Assembly (NCBI GenBank): GCA_022749755.1
Contig: CM040450.1
Span: 5,694,913 to 5,758,912, forward strand
Reading direction: 5' to 3'
Source: Azadirachta indica
Lineage: Eukaryota; Streptophyta; Magnoliopsida; Sapindales; Meliaceae
Length of the DNA stretch: 64,000 nt
Shown here: in pieces, positions 35,501 to 50,427 of the stretch
Layout of the letters: every line of letters starts with the position of its first letter
Position numbering within the stretch: position 1 is the first letter of the stretch
Translations under genes and position numbers: made by a program
Notes under the pieces: generated by a model
Databases searched by the model: none
The model's input: only the letters and a program-made list of their open reading frames with translations
What the model was told of the DNA's origin: nothing

Positions 35501-38500
35501 AAGTATACCTTCCATAGTTGAAGCTCCTGCCGATGCTGGAAAGATTGTGGGTTCACAATATTGCTTGGTAATTTCTTCTTGCGAATCTTGATTCTGGTTA
35601 ACTGAAACATGATTAGACATTGAGCTGTTTGAGATAACTGGAACAGGGTGCTCCTTAAACTGACCAAGCCTAATTGATGATAACCCAAAGCACAGGCCCT
35701 GAAAGTCCCTAACAATATGACAATTTTTATCATCACCAGAACCAGGACTGCAGAGCAGTTTGGTTTGTTCTACAGAGCTTGTCCTGGAGGGTAATGCTGC
35801 AATATCTTTGTCACTACCCTTTGAAGGGGGCAGATAAGGTAGGTGGTTTTCGGATGCTACGGTAGCACTTGTATGTAAACTAGCTTCTCTATCTGTATTT
35901 GATGCAGCAATTTGACTATCACCATCAATGTACTCTTTGGCCAATTCGAATGGGTCCAACTTAGAATTAAGATGCACTTCAGAACTTGCCTCGGCTCCCA
36001 TCAACTTTACAGTCTGGATGGATTTAGTGTTGCTTGCAACTTCTGAATTGGGGATCTGGAGACCATTAGATGTCTTCAGTTGATTACTGGGAGGTCTAAC
36101 TGAACCTGACAAATGTTTAGTTGGCAGCAACGTAGCAGAAACACGCATGACCCTGGTACAGAAAATTTAGCAAAATAAACAATCATATGAGAAAGAGTCA
36201 AATTAAGGATGCCATAAATCAGAAAAAGAATACCATGAGGCTGCCGTAGGAGGCATATTAGATTTTCCAGCGAGAATATCTGCACAAAATCCTTTACTCT
36301 GATTCTCAATATTCTGCAGAAAATGGAAAAGCTCTATAAGTTGTAAGAAAACTGCACCAATTAGAGTGAACCAGAATGTCTTCTGGATGTTCTGAACTAG
36401 AAATAAGATACTCATCCCACATGTTTTACATAACTTAGATCACCAGGCAATGACACGTTGATTTATCCAAGAGAAATGTAAAATCCAGAAATCAAGTGTT
36501 AAAATGAAAACATTTTCAAAAAAGAGTATATAATTTGCAGTCTTACATTTGAAGAATTGTTGGCAATAGGTTTTGCCGTCGAAGTTATGTTGCCATTGAC
36601 ATACACATCAGCTGGGGCAGGTAAAACATTTCCAGAGCACCGATGCATATTATTTGCAGCACCAATAATTTGTTGAACTTTACTCCTTTACAACAAAATG
36701 ATTTAATTTAGAACATGATAAAGATATCAAAGAGAGCATACGAGCAGCAGAACAGCAGACAAGTTTTCCAAACGTACAATGACTCAGCAGATAATATACA
36801 GCAGAAAAAACTTAAAACATAGTCATCTATAAATTTATCACCCAAAAAGATAGAAGATTATTAAAATGACAATTAATATTCTCATTTCCCAGTAGGCCAA
36901 TTTTCATTTGAAAAATTCAACATAAATCTGTTTATAATTAGTTTCATAGCTTAAATCTGAAACTACATATAAAAAAAAATGCAGATCCGTAACCTCTAAA
37001 TAAGTAAGTTCCCAGACGAAAACTCATTAATCAAAATATATTGATAATAAAGACAACATCCAATAACCTGCCTCCTAGGCACCCCAAATATCATAATCAA
37101 CACATAATGGTAACAACATTCTTTGCATTTTTACTGCTGATAGCAGCTCTGTTTGAGGTTGTGGTAAAATTCACGTATTCTTTTTCCACATTTACAGCAG
37201 GCTGAATCATAAAGCATCTGATATGGTGCTAACCTGGTTTTTTAGTTAATAATTCTATTCATACAATTGAATCATAAATAGTTTGATAATAACATCATAT
37301 AAAAATTACTTTCCCAAGATTAAAATGATAGGTAACATAATGGTGAAAAGAAGTGAAAAAAATTAAGGAACTACTAGAGATCCTCTCTCTTTCCTTTATA
37401 AAAAATATAATTTAATTTGTCATGAGCAAGGTAGCAGGTAGTCATTGAAAAAAATTGCTTTCACGCATGCTGAACAAACGCGCACACACAGAGCTTTATG
37501 AATGAAAACCATGCATACCTTGTAAAAGCTGAAACTATTTCATCCTTCGTAAAACTATCTTCTTGAGAGCCAAAATCATGTAAATACAGACAATCTGGAA
37601 TACTGCATGGCTAGAGTAACAAAGGGATTAATCATATTTACAACACATTCTATGCAAAAGGAAACCCACACAAGATAGGAAAAATTATCATTACCATGCT
37701 TCTTAGCCATGCATGACAATACTTTGTGGTTCCAAAACATGCCCTGTAAAATGAGGACAAAAATAACTCCAACCAGTCACCATATAACAACCAATACAGG
37801 TTAAGTTTGGAACAAAAACCAACACATACCTCAAGGGTCTATTGTCTAAGATAAAACTATGCACTGATTGAATACATCTAATGGCTTCCTCCTCTTTTGA
37901 GTATGTAATATACCTAACAGAACCATCAGAATATGAAAATGAGCAAATACCGATTAACAGGACCTGCTACCATACCTTATAAGGGTTCAAGATTTGGTCT
38001 ATGACAGCACATTTAAGAGAGAGAGAGAGGGAAGGAGGGAGTGGAGACTTATATAACCCTTAACCATTGCACATGATTTAGTAGGCAAGATTCTTCCTCA
38101 AATGTAAAAATTGCAAAATGAAATTGCATCAGTCCGACTTTTCAACAAGAGACTGCCAAGCAACTTACACACAACAACTGTTGTTTGAAGAATGTTGAAT
38201 AGCCCCAGTGGCTGTTCGAGATATAGACACCTTCAAAACCTTTCCGTATTGGCCAAAGTACTCTCTTCGCTGAAGAACCTGGTCGAAATACAATAAAATG
38301 GAATAACTATATAGAAGATTCGAGAGAAAAGTATCAAGAGGACAAGTTTCCGCATAAAAACAAATAATAGAACATGCGATGGTGCAAAAGCTACTCACAT
38401 CTTCATCTGCAAGGTTAAGCGGTAACCCAATTATATACACTAGATTACGTTGAATAACTCTAACATTGCTAAGATGCATCCTTCCTTCAGATGCTTTGGG

Positions 38501-39030
38501 CTTTGCCTTCTGTGATTTCTGTTTACGCTCTGAATTGAATCCAGGCACCACTCTGAGCAGCAAAGAATATATTGCAATTTCAACAGCTTGTCAAATATTA
38601 TAATACATTAAGAAGGAGACAACCCAGTAATTATAACAACCTCTCACAGTTAGCTGCCATCCCCACAATTTTTTCTTTGTCATAAGGAGTACGACATGCT
38701 GGGCAGCGACCCTCAGAATCATCCTTCCCAGCCATCTCCATAATGTGATGCCAACACCAAACACATATCTGTAAACATGATAAATACCATGTAACTACAT
38801 ACAGAAACAAAAACAACCCCTCCCTCGGCAAAAGAAAAATAAAATAGAAAAGAACAACACAGAGCAATAAACAGAAAAGGTATAAAGAAAAATTCCTCAA
38901 AATACTTCACTATAGGGTAATGAGTATTAGCTCAAACCTCGTAACCACATTTGCACGGCTTCAATTGCTGATCAGTCAAATCCATCTCCTCAGTGCATAA
39001 TGGGCAAGTCTTTTCTCCCTTGTCACTCAT
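32544..39030 (-). CDS. NOT4: CCR4-NOT subunit 4-like RING E3 ligase, with apparent frameshift
   Basis: E3 ubiquitin ligase subunit of the CCR4-NOT complex, linked to mRNA decay and translational quality control. Twelve coding exons: 39030-38938, 38768-38641, 38552-38399, 38278-38169, 37913-37830, 37743-37695, 37610-37519, 36685-36547, 36313-36234, 36152-34748, 33264-33157 and 33064-32544. The C4C4 RING cysteines are residues 9, 12, 26, 28, 33, 36, 53 and 56 (CPLC...CKC...CVWC...CPAC). An RRM follows (NLVYIIGLPL, YFGQYGKVLKVSI, VYITYSKEEEA), then a Cys/His segment (CSIPDCLYLHDFG), a long low-complexity region, and the conserved tail motifs APPPGF and LGFNKF. The large exon loses frame at a six-base homopolymer (35,247-35,252). 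One more base would restore about 987 residues. All other junctions are in phase, so either a consensus error or a recent mutation is possible. Confidence 0.9.
34495..34622 (+). repeat. tandem duplication in a NOT4 intron
   Basis: Two near-identical copies of about 60 bp (CAAAGTTAGATTCAGTACA followed by GATTATTTTCATT) lie in the 1.48-kb intron between 34,747 and 33,265. They are non-coding and recent-looking. Confidence 0.7.
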
Positions 39031-39036
39031 GATTGC

Positions 39037-40097
39037 CCTGAGAGTTCAGCCATATAAGAAAGACTATCTATATGATACTCATTCTTTTAACATGAAACTT
39101 TGTTTGTCAATCTTCAAATACATGAATTTAGTGTTGCCATCACAGTGAAAGTATGCTAAATATATCACAATATCAGTAAAATTAGTATTTTAAGTAAAAC
39201 AGCAAAACTGATTCTACATCTGTTCTCTTCTTTTGAGACAGTACACAAATTTTTCATGACAGTTTCAGTAACAATAAGCGGAAATCCATTATGCATTTCC
39301 ATTAAGAAGATGACAACAAGATATATGAAGCTGTGAAATGGCCCAACAAAACAAAATCATGTATTTCCGCATTAAAAGTACAATGGTTCAATAATTTCAC
39401 AAGAAATGATATGTAACTATCTTCCCAGATAGTTATAATATCAAACAATTTACGTATTTAAAACAGAAAATCACAAAAATAACCAAACATCAAGTAAAAG
39501 AAATAAATCAATAAATTTGCAGTTAAATGAACGTTTATCTTCATTCAATGAAAGTTTTAGTAGAAATGGTACTATATTCAGTGCAGGTATCCCATAATTA
39601 TAAACCAAATTGGCTTCTGAATTAGACTTCCCTCGACTGTCTTGATCCTACAAGAATCTATAAGTTAACTCAACTATTTAAAATTGAAAAAAAAAATCAC
39701 TCAGTAATCCACGACTTCAGGATAAGCTGATAACAGCCAGTTCCTAAATCCTTCAATCCAATTAATCTAAAAATACGTATATAAAAATGTGAAAAATGAT
39801 AAAGTCTAAAAAAACAAAAAAAAGAAACACAAAATAACCAAAAAAATAAATATAAATACACTAACAAGACTCAGAGAAACGAAAATCCGAGCTCCATTTG
39901 AATACCTAATCCGTAAAAGAAGAAACAGATAAATTGAACAAGAAGCCGAGTGTTTTTATCTTTTATTAATTTATTTGTATTTTTTATTATTTTAATATTT
40001 GGGTAGTTGGATGATCTAAAATGCGAATCTAGAGAAACAGATGATTATTTAATAGTAAAAGAGAAGGAATCGAGCTTGAGCTAACAAGAGACTTACA
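39037..40097 (-). other. NOT4 5' UTR intron region
   Basis: On the minus strand a consensus donor (GTAAGT) at about 40,096 and an acceptor (CTCTCAG) at about 39,038 bracket roughly 1.06 kb. This leaves only GGCAATC between the acceptor and the ATG at 39,030. The upstream non-coding exon would lie at about 40,098-40,300. No ORF of interest lies in the intron. Confidence 0.55.
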
Positions 40098-41002
40098 GTG
40101 TGGGAATCGAAAAAGCAGAAGAGGCTCTTGTTAGAGGATTACACGGAGATAGAGAGAGAGAAGGCTCGCCTTTTTCTCAGTGGAAAAGCCACACGCACCG
40201 GGGACAGGACAAGGGCAGAGGCAACTCTCTTTTACGTATGGATGGCTTTTGTTGCCGCTGTTGTTGTTGCGAGAGAACGAGCGTTACCCTGAGCTGTCAC
40301 TCCAGTAATCACTTGTTCCTTCTATTGCCCTTACACTCGGCGCTAATTGCGAAACTGATTTTATTTTTTCTTTTTGGGCCGCTGACCCGTTGAACGCGTT
40401 TGGAATAACAGTTGGCCTTCAGACGGCCCATTTAAAGTTTTTAAATACGCCCATACAAATATATTAAGGAGTTTTTTATCTGGCCCCCAACTCTCTTATT
40501 TTAATAATTAACTTCAGATTATCATCTCGAAGGCATTTGGCCCCCGATAATTGTCCCCTCTACAATCTTTCCATTTTCCAGAGGCTTTCCGAGAAGACAT
40601 TATATAAAAGGGAAATTTTTAACAGTAACCAAGTTTTAAATCTAATTTTCTTAAATTATGTAAAATTTGTCAAGCGAAATCCTCGTCCTGACCGTTCACT
40701 CAACTGAAAAGAAATCTAACGGCGTAAAACGAACACTAGAATCTTCTCCTGCTATGCGCTCTTTATATCTACCTCTTCATTTTCAACATTGAACTGTATG
40801 TATTCAGCGGGTGATAGCTCTTTGATCGCATTTTACTGTAAACAAGAACTCTCTAGTTAGCTCTTCATCTACACGCATCTGTTTTCTTCTACAGTTTAGT
40901 TATTTTCTGGTTGAGTTTTGAATTTTTAGCACATGCATGAGCTGAGCTGAGCTGAGCTGAGCTGATTGCTTGCAGAAGTTGCAGAGAGTAGAGATCGTGG
41001 AG
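40098..41002. promoter_or_regulatory. NOT4-APX head-to-head promoter region
   Basis: NOT4 (minus) and APX (plus) are transcribed away from each other, so this interval of about 0.9 kb holds both leaders and a shared or back-to-back promoter. A TATA-like TTTATATC lies at about 40,761 on the APX side. A GAGCT pentanucleotide repeat (about five units, 40,939-40,965) lies just before the APX start, next to a possible 3' splice site (TTGCAG, about 40,977). Confidence 0.45.
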
Positions 41003-43569
<2,567 letters not shown>

Positions 43570-44640
43570 TGGATCAAATTATAAACCAGCAGAATGTGGC
43601 TGTCCATGTATTGTATTTTCTGTCTTCTAAACCAGCAGCAGTTCTTGGTGTGTCAGTTTTATGGCTATGTTCTTGTATTCAAATTGGTCGATATGATGTA
43701 ATTATAATACCGATAACAGTCACATTGGTCTGTAGTTTTTGTATCAAAAGCAATGTTCTAGTGTTTAATATTGATAACAGTCACATTGGTTTGTAGTTCA
43801 TGTATCAAAAGCAATGTTCTAGTGGTGTGACTAGAAACTAATTTGAATACTACTTCCTATGTTGGTTTTCCTTGTGTGCAAGCTAGCTTGCAGGCTTTCT
43901 GGTTTGTGCTCAACTACTGTTCTCTCATATATAATTTAGACGTGCGTAATAACGGTACGGCAATATTTCCTTGGATGAAAAACAGTCTAATTTGATAATT
44001 GAAAATAAAGATTGTTCGCGCTCAAGATTGTTGTGTTGTGATTTTTGTAAAGCGTTTTTGTGTTTCGGTTTAATGTTACTTCGGTTACTACTATTTTTAA
44101 TAATTTTTAAGGAAATTTGATCTTACACAATCATATACCTTCAACAACAACATGCTATCTCCATAACGTTAACTCTCACCGCTATATCCAGCGGTTTACT
44201 ATCAAATTGATTGACTGTCATAATTTAGATCGCCGACTAGAAAATAAAAAAATTGATTCTGTGGCAAGTTTGATGCCTCTTTTATTACAAATTCTACATT
44301 TTCATATTCTACTTTTAAGTTAATATGTTTGTTGTTAAGATTATGAAATTGGGTTAATTTATAAGATTATGGAATTGATTTTATTGGGTTATTTTTTATT
44401 TTAATTTTGAATAATCAGATTGATGCAGAAGCCGGAAAATTAAAAAAAAAAAAAAGAGAGAAATAGAGGAGTGGATGAGCAAAGAAGAGGAAGAGGAAAT
44501 TAAAAAAAAAAAAAAAAAAAGAGGATTAGGGAAAAAAAAAATTATCATATACCAACAATAATCTGGAGTTTGCTTTAAACCATGATTATAAGTACTAATT
44601 GGTTAAGTATCTTCTTCCAAAGTGAATGATTGATCATCAT
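43570..44640. other. APX 3' UTR and spacer between APX copies
   Basis: The 3' UTR carries a tandem duplication of about 60 bp (43,712-43,763 and 43,773-43,823; core ATCAAAAGCAATGTTCTAGTG). From about 44,440 a purine-rich stretch with two long A-tracts precedes the truncated APX copy. No APX exons 1-4 are present here. Confidence 0.5.
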
Positions 44641-44652
44641 ATATCACTGCAG

Positions 44653-45414
44653 ATGCTGAGCATGTGAGAGCCGTCTACAGTCGCATGGGTCTGAGTGATA
44701 GGGATATGGTTCTCTTATCCGGGGCTCACACCGTGGTCTGTTATCAAACATATAACCCTTCTGCTACATTAGCTCATAATTCTTCAGTGGACTACTGTTT
44801 CTTAATTTTACATCTTAACTTATACATATACAGGGTAGGTGCCACATGGAGCGTTCTGGGTATGAGGGAGCCTGGACTAGAAATCCACTCATTTTTGACA
44901 ACTCATATTTCACGTAAGCTATATATACCTTCGAGAATTAAACTGCATATATATATATATTGGTGTTGATTCATTCATTTATTATGTGGAATAGGGAGTT
45001 GGTGAGTGGAGAGAAAGAAGGTCTAATTCAGCTGGCATCGGACAAGGCTCTGCTTGAGGATCCAGTCTTTCGTCCTTCTGTTGAAAAATATGCAGCAGTG
45101 AGTGTAACTTATGACTATATATATATATAGAGAACTGATTGACAGTTTATTATTATATAAGTAAACTCTTTTATTCTTGGATTTTGGTTCAGGATGAGGA
45201 TGATTTCTCCGCTGATTATGCTGAAGCTCATTTGAATATGTCAGAGCTTGGGTGAGTAAATAAATATAATATATAACCAATCTCCTCTTCCATTTTCAGT
45301 TACTGTTGTTTCATTGTTTTCTTTTAATTTCTTCTAACCTTCCCATGTGCTTGCTTATGTTTCAATATTGACTTCTGTATCCTTTATTTTATCAGATTTG
45401 CAAATGCTGAATAA
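44653..45414 (+). pseudogene. 5'-truncated ascorbate peroxidase duplicate (exons 5-9)
   Basis: Five exon-like segments match APX exons 5-9 with exactly the same lengths: 44653-44735 (83), 44834-44913 (80), 44995-45097 (103), 45193-45251 (59) and 45396-45414 (19). All have GT-AG borders and no frameshift or stop before the final TAA. The reading runs from MGLSDRDMVLLSGAHTV through [20 protein letters not shown] to MSELG and FANAE. Proximal His, the ascorbate-binding Arg, Trp and Asp are kept. Exons 1-4, carrying the distal Arg/Trp/His and the start codon, are missing, so no active peroxidase can be made. It lies about 1.1 kb behind the full gene in the same orientation, which indicates a partial tandem duplication. 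Confidence 0.88.
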
Positions 45415-45878
45415 GAGAATTGTATTGTAAAACAATGGCTGTTGTCTCGAGTGAAGAAGGATACATGATCCATCACTTGCAGCATACCCCTAAGAAGAAA
45501 TATATTGGCAGTGTGTTTTCAGGCTATATATATATGTTGTTGTCTTTAAATTGGTGAAGAATATGATATAATAAAAGACTCAAAGACAGTCACATTAGTG
45601 TGTTTGGTGTGTTGCGACTGGAGAAAAATGATTTGAAATGAAAACGTTGTTAAATTCTAATATATTAGTGTTTGTTTTAATTTAATTTCATGTAAAAGCC
45701 TGAAACTGGAATGGTTTCTTTCTGGCTTTGTGCTCTTTCCAGTCTCCCAAATGAAGCATGAATCCCAACCTTGAGAAGCCTATTTTATTTTGGGCTTCAA
45801 GTTGGGTTTGATTTTCGGCCATTTTAACAAAATTTATCCCACAAATGTTGACATTAATTTTTGCCTCACTGTTTAAAA

Positions 45879-47187
45879 GAGAAAAATACTGGTTAGTCTC
45901 CTAAAGTTTGAGCTAACTACTCAATTCTCTCCTGAGCTTTGAGAAATACCCATTATCTCTATTTTTCTTCGAATTTTGTTTTTATATAAACTAATTTGAA
46001 CTACTAAATCGAACCAAATTCGAACTAACAAGTCAAACCATATCTGAACTGTCAAAGCAAATCATTCTTTTAAAATTCAAATATTTATATATGTGTGTGT
46101 GTGATAATTTATAATTTTTTAGTTTAAAATAATTTAAATTTAATAATAAAAATTGAGTATATATAATTTATATTATTAACTAATTATTAAATAATAACAA
46201 TTATATGTAAAAGTTAAATATATTTTCTGAAATTTTAAAATTTTGTTAGAAAATAAGTATATTTGAATCAAATTGATATTATAAGAATTTAAACTTAAAT
46301 AAAAATAATTATATGTAAAAATTATATCTATTTTTTGAAAATTTTTAAATTAATTTTTTAAAAAATAAATTGTTTATATTTAAATTTATTTATTAAAAAT
46401 AATTTAAATTTAATAATTATAATTATCCTATATATAATTTCAATTATTAACTTATTTTTAAACATGATTTATCCGTTAATTTAGGAACAATTTTAAATTA
46501 AAAATAATTTTTAATTATAATTTTAATTTAGAAATAATTTTCAATATTTTTTATATTGTTTTTAATTATAATTTTAGAAATTATAAAAATTATTTCTAAA
46601 TTAAAATTATAATTTTTATAATGAAAAATATAATTATTAAAAATTATTATTTAATTGTAATAATTAAAAAATTATAATTATTATAAAATTATTAAAAAAT
46701 TTATAATTAAAAAAATTAATTTTAAAATTTTCAAAAAATTAATTTATTTTTACATACAATTGTTATTATTTAATTTTTAAATTCTTATATTAGAAATTTG
46801 ATTATAATAATACTTATTTTTAAAAACTTTTTTAAAATTTCAAAAAATATATTTAACTTTTAAATATAATTGTTATTATTTAACAATTAGTTAGTAATAT
46901 AAATTATATATGTGTAATTTTAATATTAAATCTAAATATGTCAAACTAAAAATTATAAATTATTATATAAATATATATATTTGAATTTTAAAATAATAGT
47001 TGGGTTTGACGATTTAGAGATTCGATTTGCTAGTTTAAGTACGATTCAATTTGACAGTTCAATTTAGTTTATGTAAAGATAAAGTTAGAAGAAAAATAGA
47101 GATAGGGAGATAACAAATATTTTTCAAACCTTAGGAGGAATTGGGTAGTTAACTTAAATTTTATGGAGGTAATTGACATTTTTTCTC
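45879..47187. mobile_element. 1.3-kb foldback (hairpin) element
   Basis: A near full-length inverted repeat with arms of about 600 bp meeting near 46,530. The left arm starts GAGAAAAATACTGGTTAGTC and continues with TTGAGCTAACTACTCAATTC, TTATCTCTATTTTTCTTC and CTAATTATTAAATAATAACA. The reverse complement of the right end starts GAGAAAAAATGTCAATTACC and continues with TTAAGTTAACTACCCAATTC, TATCTCTATTTTTCTTCTAAC and CTAATTGTTAAATAATAACA in the same order. There is no ORF. The flanks TTTAAAA and TAAAAAG may be remnants of a target duplication. Class unknown; it resembles non-autonomous long-TIR DNA elements. Confidence 0.75.
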
Positions 47188-50094
47188 TAAAAAGGCTAAT
47201 AAAAAATTTTGAAAATATCTTTATTTTTTTCATCGTTCAATAATAATTACGCTTTAAGCTTTGTCTTAGTAATAACTTCAATTATTAGAGACACGTTTAA
47301 CGTTCTAAATTATTCTGAATAATAATAACCAGTAAAAATTTGTTGAATCACTTAAGCAAACTAGTTGAAACCCTAAGAAGAAAAGCACCACACTTTTGTT
47401 TCTTTTCGATCTTTTTGAATTAAAAAAACAATGACGTCGGGTCCCTTCCTAAACTTAGACACGAAGCAATGGGTGATTACCAAATTAGCTCTCATATTTT
47501 GTAAAATTAACAAGTAGGTTCAAAATTGTATCACTTATTTCAAATTCGTCCATACTACGATGTCATCACGTTGTTAACAAAAAAAATAAATGATGCCGAT
47601 GTTTTGTTATTCCTCTAATAAAATTATAATTATATACATTTTAAGGACTATTTAGTTACCATAGCAAATCACGAAAGCTATTTAGATTATATTCTCACGT
47701 TAATTTAAGGGTGTATAAATATAAGTGTTGTCTCGATTACATATAATACATTGAATGTATTGTTACAAATATTTAAAATTTTGCATTCTACATATCGTGT
47801 TTTATTCTAAATTTTTTATTTAACTTTTATGTTTAAAATTTTAAATTTTTATTAAACTTCTATGTAACATTTTTCAAATTTAATGCTATTAAATTGTTTC
47901 ACTACAACTATTGCAATATACTCTAATAAAAAATAATTCAGTTTAGATGTGAATTGAGTGAATGTATTGTTACATCATATATAAAATAGTGAAGTCCTTA
48001 AATATAATGATAAAAACATGTAAAATTGTTTTGCTACAAACATAAAAAGATTCTTCAACTAAAAAGAATTAAGTTCACTTATAGTTTGCATACATATATT
48101 GTTACATTTTATATAAAATACTCAAGCCTATATATATAATGATAAAAACATGTAAATTTGTTAATATTTACCGGTAAAGTTGTCTGTTAGAGATGAGAAT
48201 ATATAAATCCATGGACTTATATGTTCGTTTTACAAATTAGGGGGACCAATTTGATAATTTTTGTTAAGAAACTAACGGTGTCGCTGGATTCGTTGGACTG
48301 CAAATTCCACAACACAAAAGAGAGAAAAAGTAGAAGCATTAAAGAACGAGGAGAAAACAGTTCTCTTTTTCAAAAGTTAAGACAAAGCAAGCTACTAACT
48401 TTGATAAAGGTCTTGCCTTAAACAAATCTCCATAAAGAATTGACAGATCTTGTAGCAAAGTTTTTTTAAAAAATGAAAGCAAAAATAAAAAGTGACCAAA
48501 ACAAAAGAAATAGCTATGTGGGTTTTGCTTTTCTGCCAACTATATATGAGATTGCTTTATGATTATAGTTGAGATGATGCATCACTACTCAAGTGAATAT
48601 TAAATGCCCACTTATTATTATTATTATTGTTATTGACCCAAAAAGTTTTGGTAGTTTTAGGAAAAATTTTTATAAATTGGGCAAAGTTGAATTATTGTTA
48701 GCTTTTGACTTGATTTGTTTTGTGGACTCAAATGGATTTTTCGTAAACCTAACTCCACCATAATTGTTGGTCTTTGTTCAGAGAAAGGTAGTTGAAATAG
48801 CAAGCATGATATTGATGGGAATTTTCGGACCTCATCTTATGATTTGATTTGAGCTTTAATAAATTTTATTTAAATTCTTAATCAATACTTCGTGTGTGAT
48901 CAAATTACATTTATTAATTTTTAATCATAAGATTGAATTTTATTTTTTTCATAAAAATTCATAAAATTATCAATTTAATTCTCAATTTGTTAAAAAAATT
49001 ATGTTCAAAATAAACATTAATCTCCTTCCTTCATGTAAATTGAAATATATAAAATTTAATGGTATTGATGACAATTTATTTTGAAAACATAACCAGTCTT
49101 AAATAGGTAATTTTTAAACTTTTTTTAATTTAAATACATCTTAATACATCTAATAATAATTCTTATAGTTGATTTTTAATTATAAATGATAGTTATTTAG
49201 GTAGTTTGCCTTTAATATTTTACTTTTTCATATAAGTTAATAATAGTTGGAACTTAACTTAACATCCTAAGCATCAAAGTGTTTCATCACGTAAATCAAC
49301 TAAAGATAACTTTAAGAATGCAAAAGGAACACTTTAATTAATGGATGCACACCACCAATTTTCATCACTAATTCTACTTTCTAAGTCTTCCTTCTTCGTT
49401 ATTCACAACATTTTGTCAAATGTCAACTTTTTACTTTGCTTCCTTTGTTTTTTCTACTTTCAATTATGAGTAAGACCCATACGATAAGTAGTAATCTCCT
49501 CTTCCATATTTTTTAATTTAGTCTCTATTTTCTATTTCTTTGTTGTTTTTTTTTTGTTATATTAGTTTTAAAATTTTGTCATAAATTAATAAAACAATTT
49601 TAGTTTCATATTTTTAAGTTATTGAAACCTATTGAAACTAGAGATATTAAAATTAGGATAAAAATAATATAGATAATATAATAAACTAATGGCAAGTTCT
49701 AGGTATTTTAAAAAAATCGAAGAAATAAATGTAAATAATTTTTTATTTTGTAAGTCTTGTTTCTTGATAAAAACCAAAAAAAAAAATTAAGCTTAATAGT
49801 CTATATTTTGTATTTAAATATAAACTGGTTTTTTTTTATTTATTATTAAATATTTTAGTACCAATACCAAACTCTTCTATTCCCTTTAAAATTCTGTTAA
49901 ACACCACGCCACGCCCCGCGCCGTTTTGTATGCGTTTCATAATCAGTTCAAATTCCGAAGTTGGTAGAAGAATCAAGTGTTAAAGCATTGGGAAAAGGGG
50001 CCCACAATTTGACCCCGTTGAATTCTCATTAGTCATTACCCAACAGCTTAACATAAGCGTAAACATTTCTAACTCCGTCAATGCAACGCACGTG

Positions 50095-50127
50095 CCCTCC
50101 ACCCCACCCCACCCCACCCCACCCTCC
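50095..50127 (-). repeat. CCCCA minisatellite, G-quadruplex candidate on minus strand
   Basis: A run of five CACCC-type units gives at least five closely spaced G-runs on the minus strand (GGGTGGGGTGGGG type). This satisfies the usual G3+N1-7 quadruplex pattern and stands out in otherwise AT-rich DNA. Confidence 0.8.
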
Positions 50128-50361
50128 GGAATCCGAATATTCGCACATGTCAAATTTACTCTTTTGCCCTTTTCCTAAATAATTTCAAATTTTATCTTAT
50201 ATTTTTAATAAATAAAAAAAAATACCCTTTAATATAATATATCGCTTATATTATTAATTTTCATGTGCATGCATGCAAGAGAATAATTCAGACATAAACA
50301 GTGAATTAAGTCAGAAAATGTAGATCGGACGGTCTAGATTTAATCAAGTATAAGATTTTAT

Positions 50362-50424
<63 letters not shown>
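50362..50424 (+). repeat. (AAT)n microsatellite
   Basis: An uninterrupted ATA/AAT trinucleotide run of about 62 bp, the longest perfect microsatellite in the window. Confidence 0.95.
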
Positions 50425-50427
<3 letters not shown>

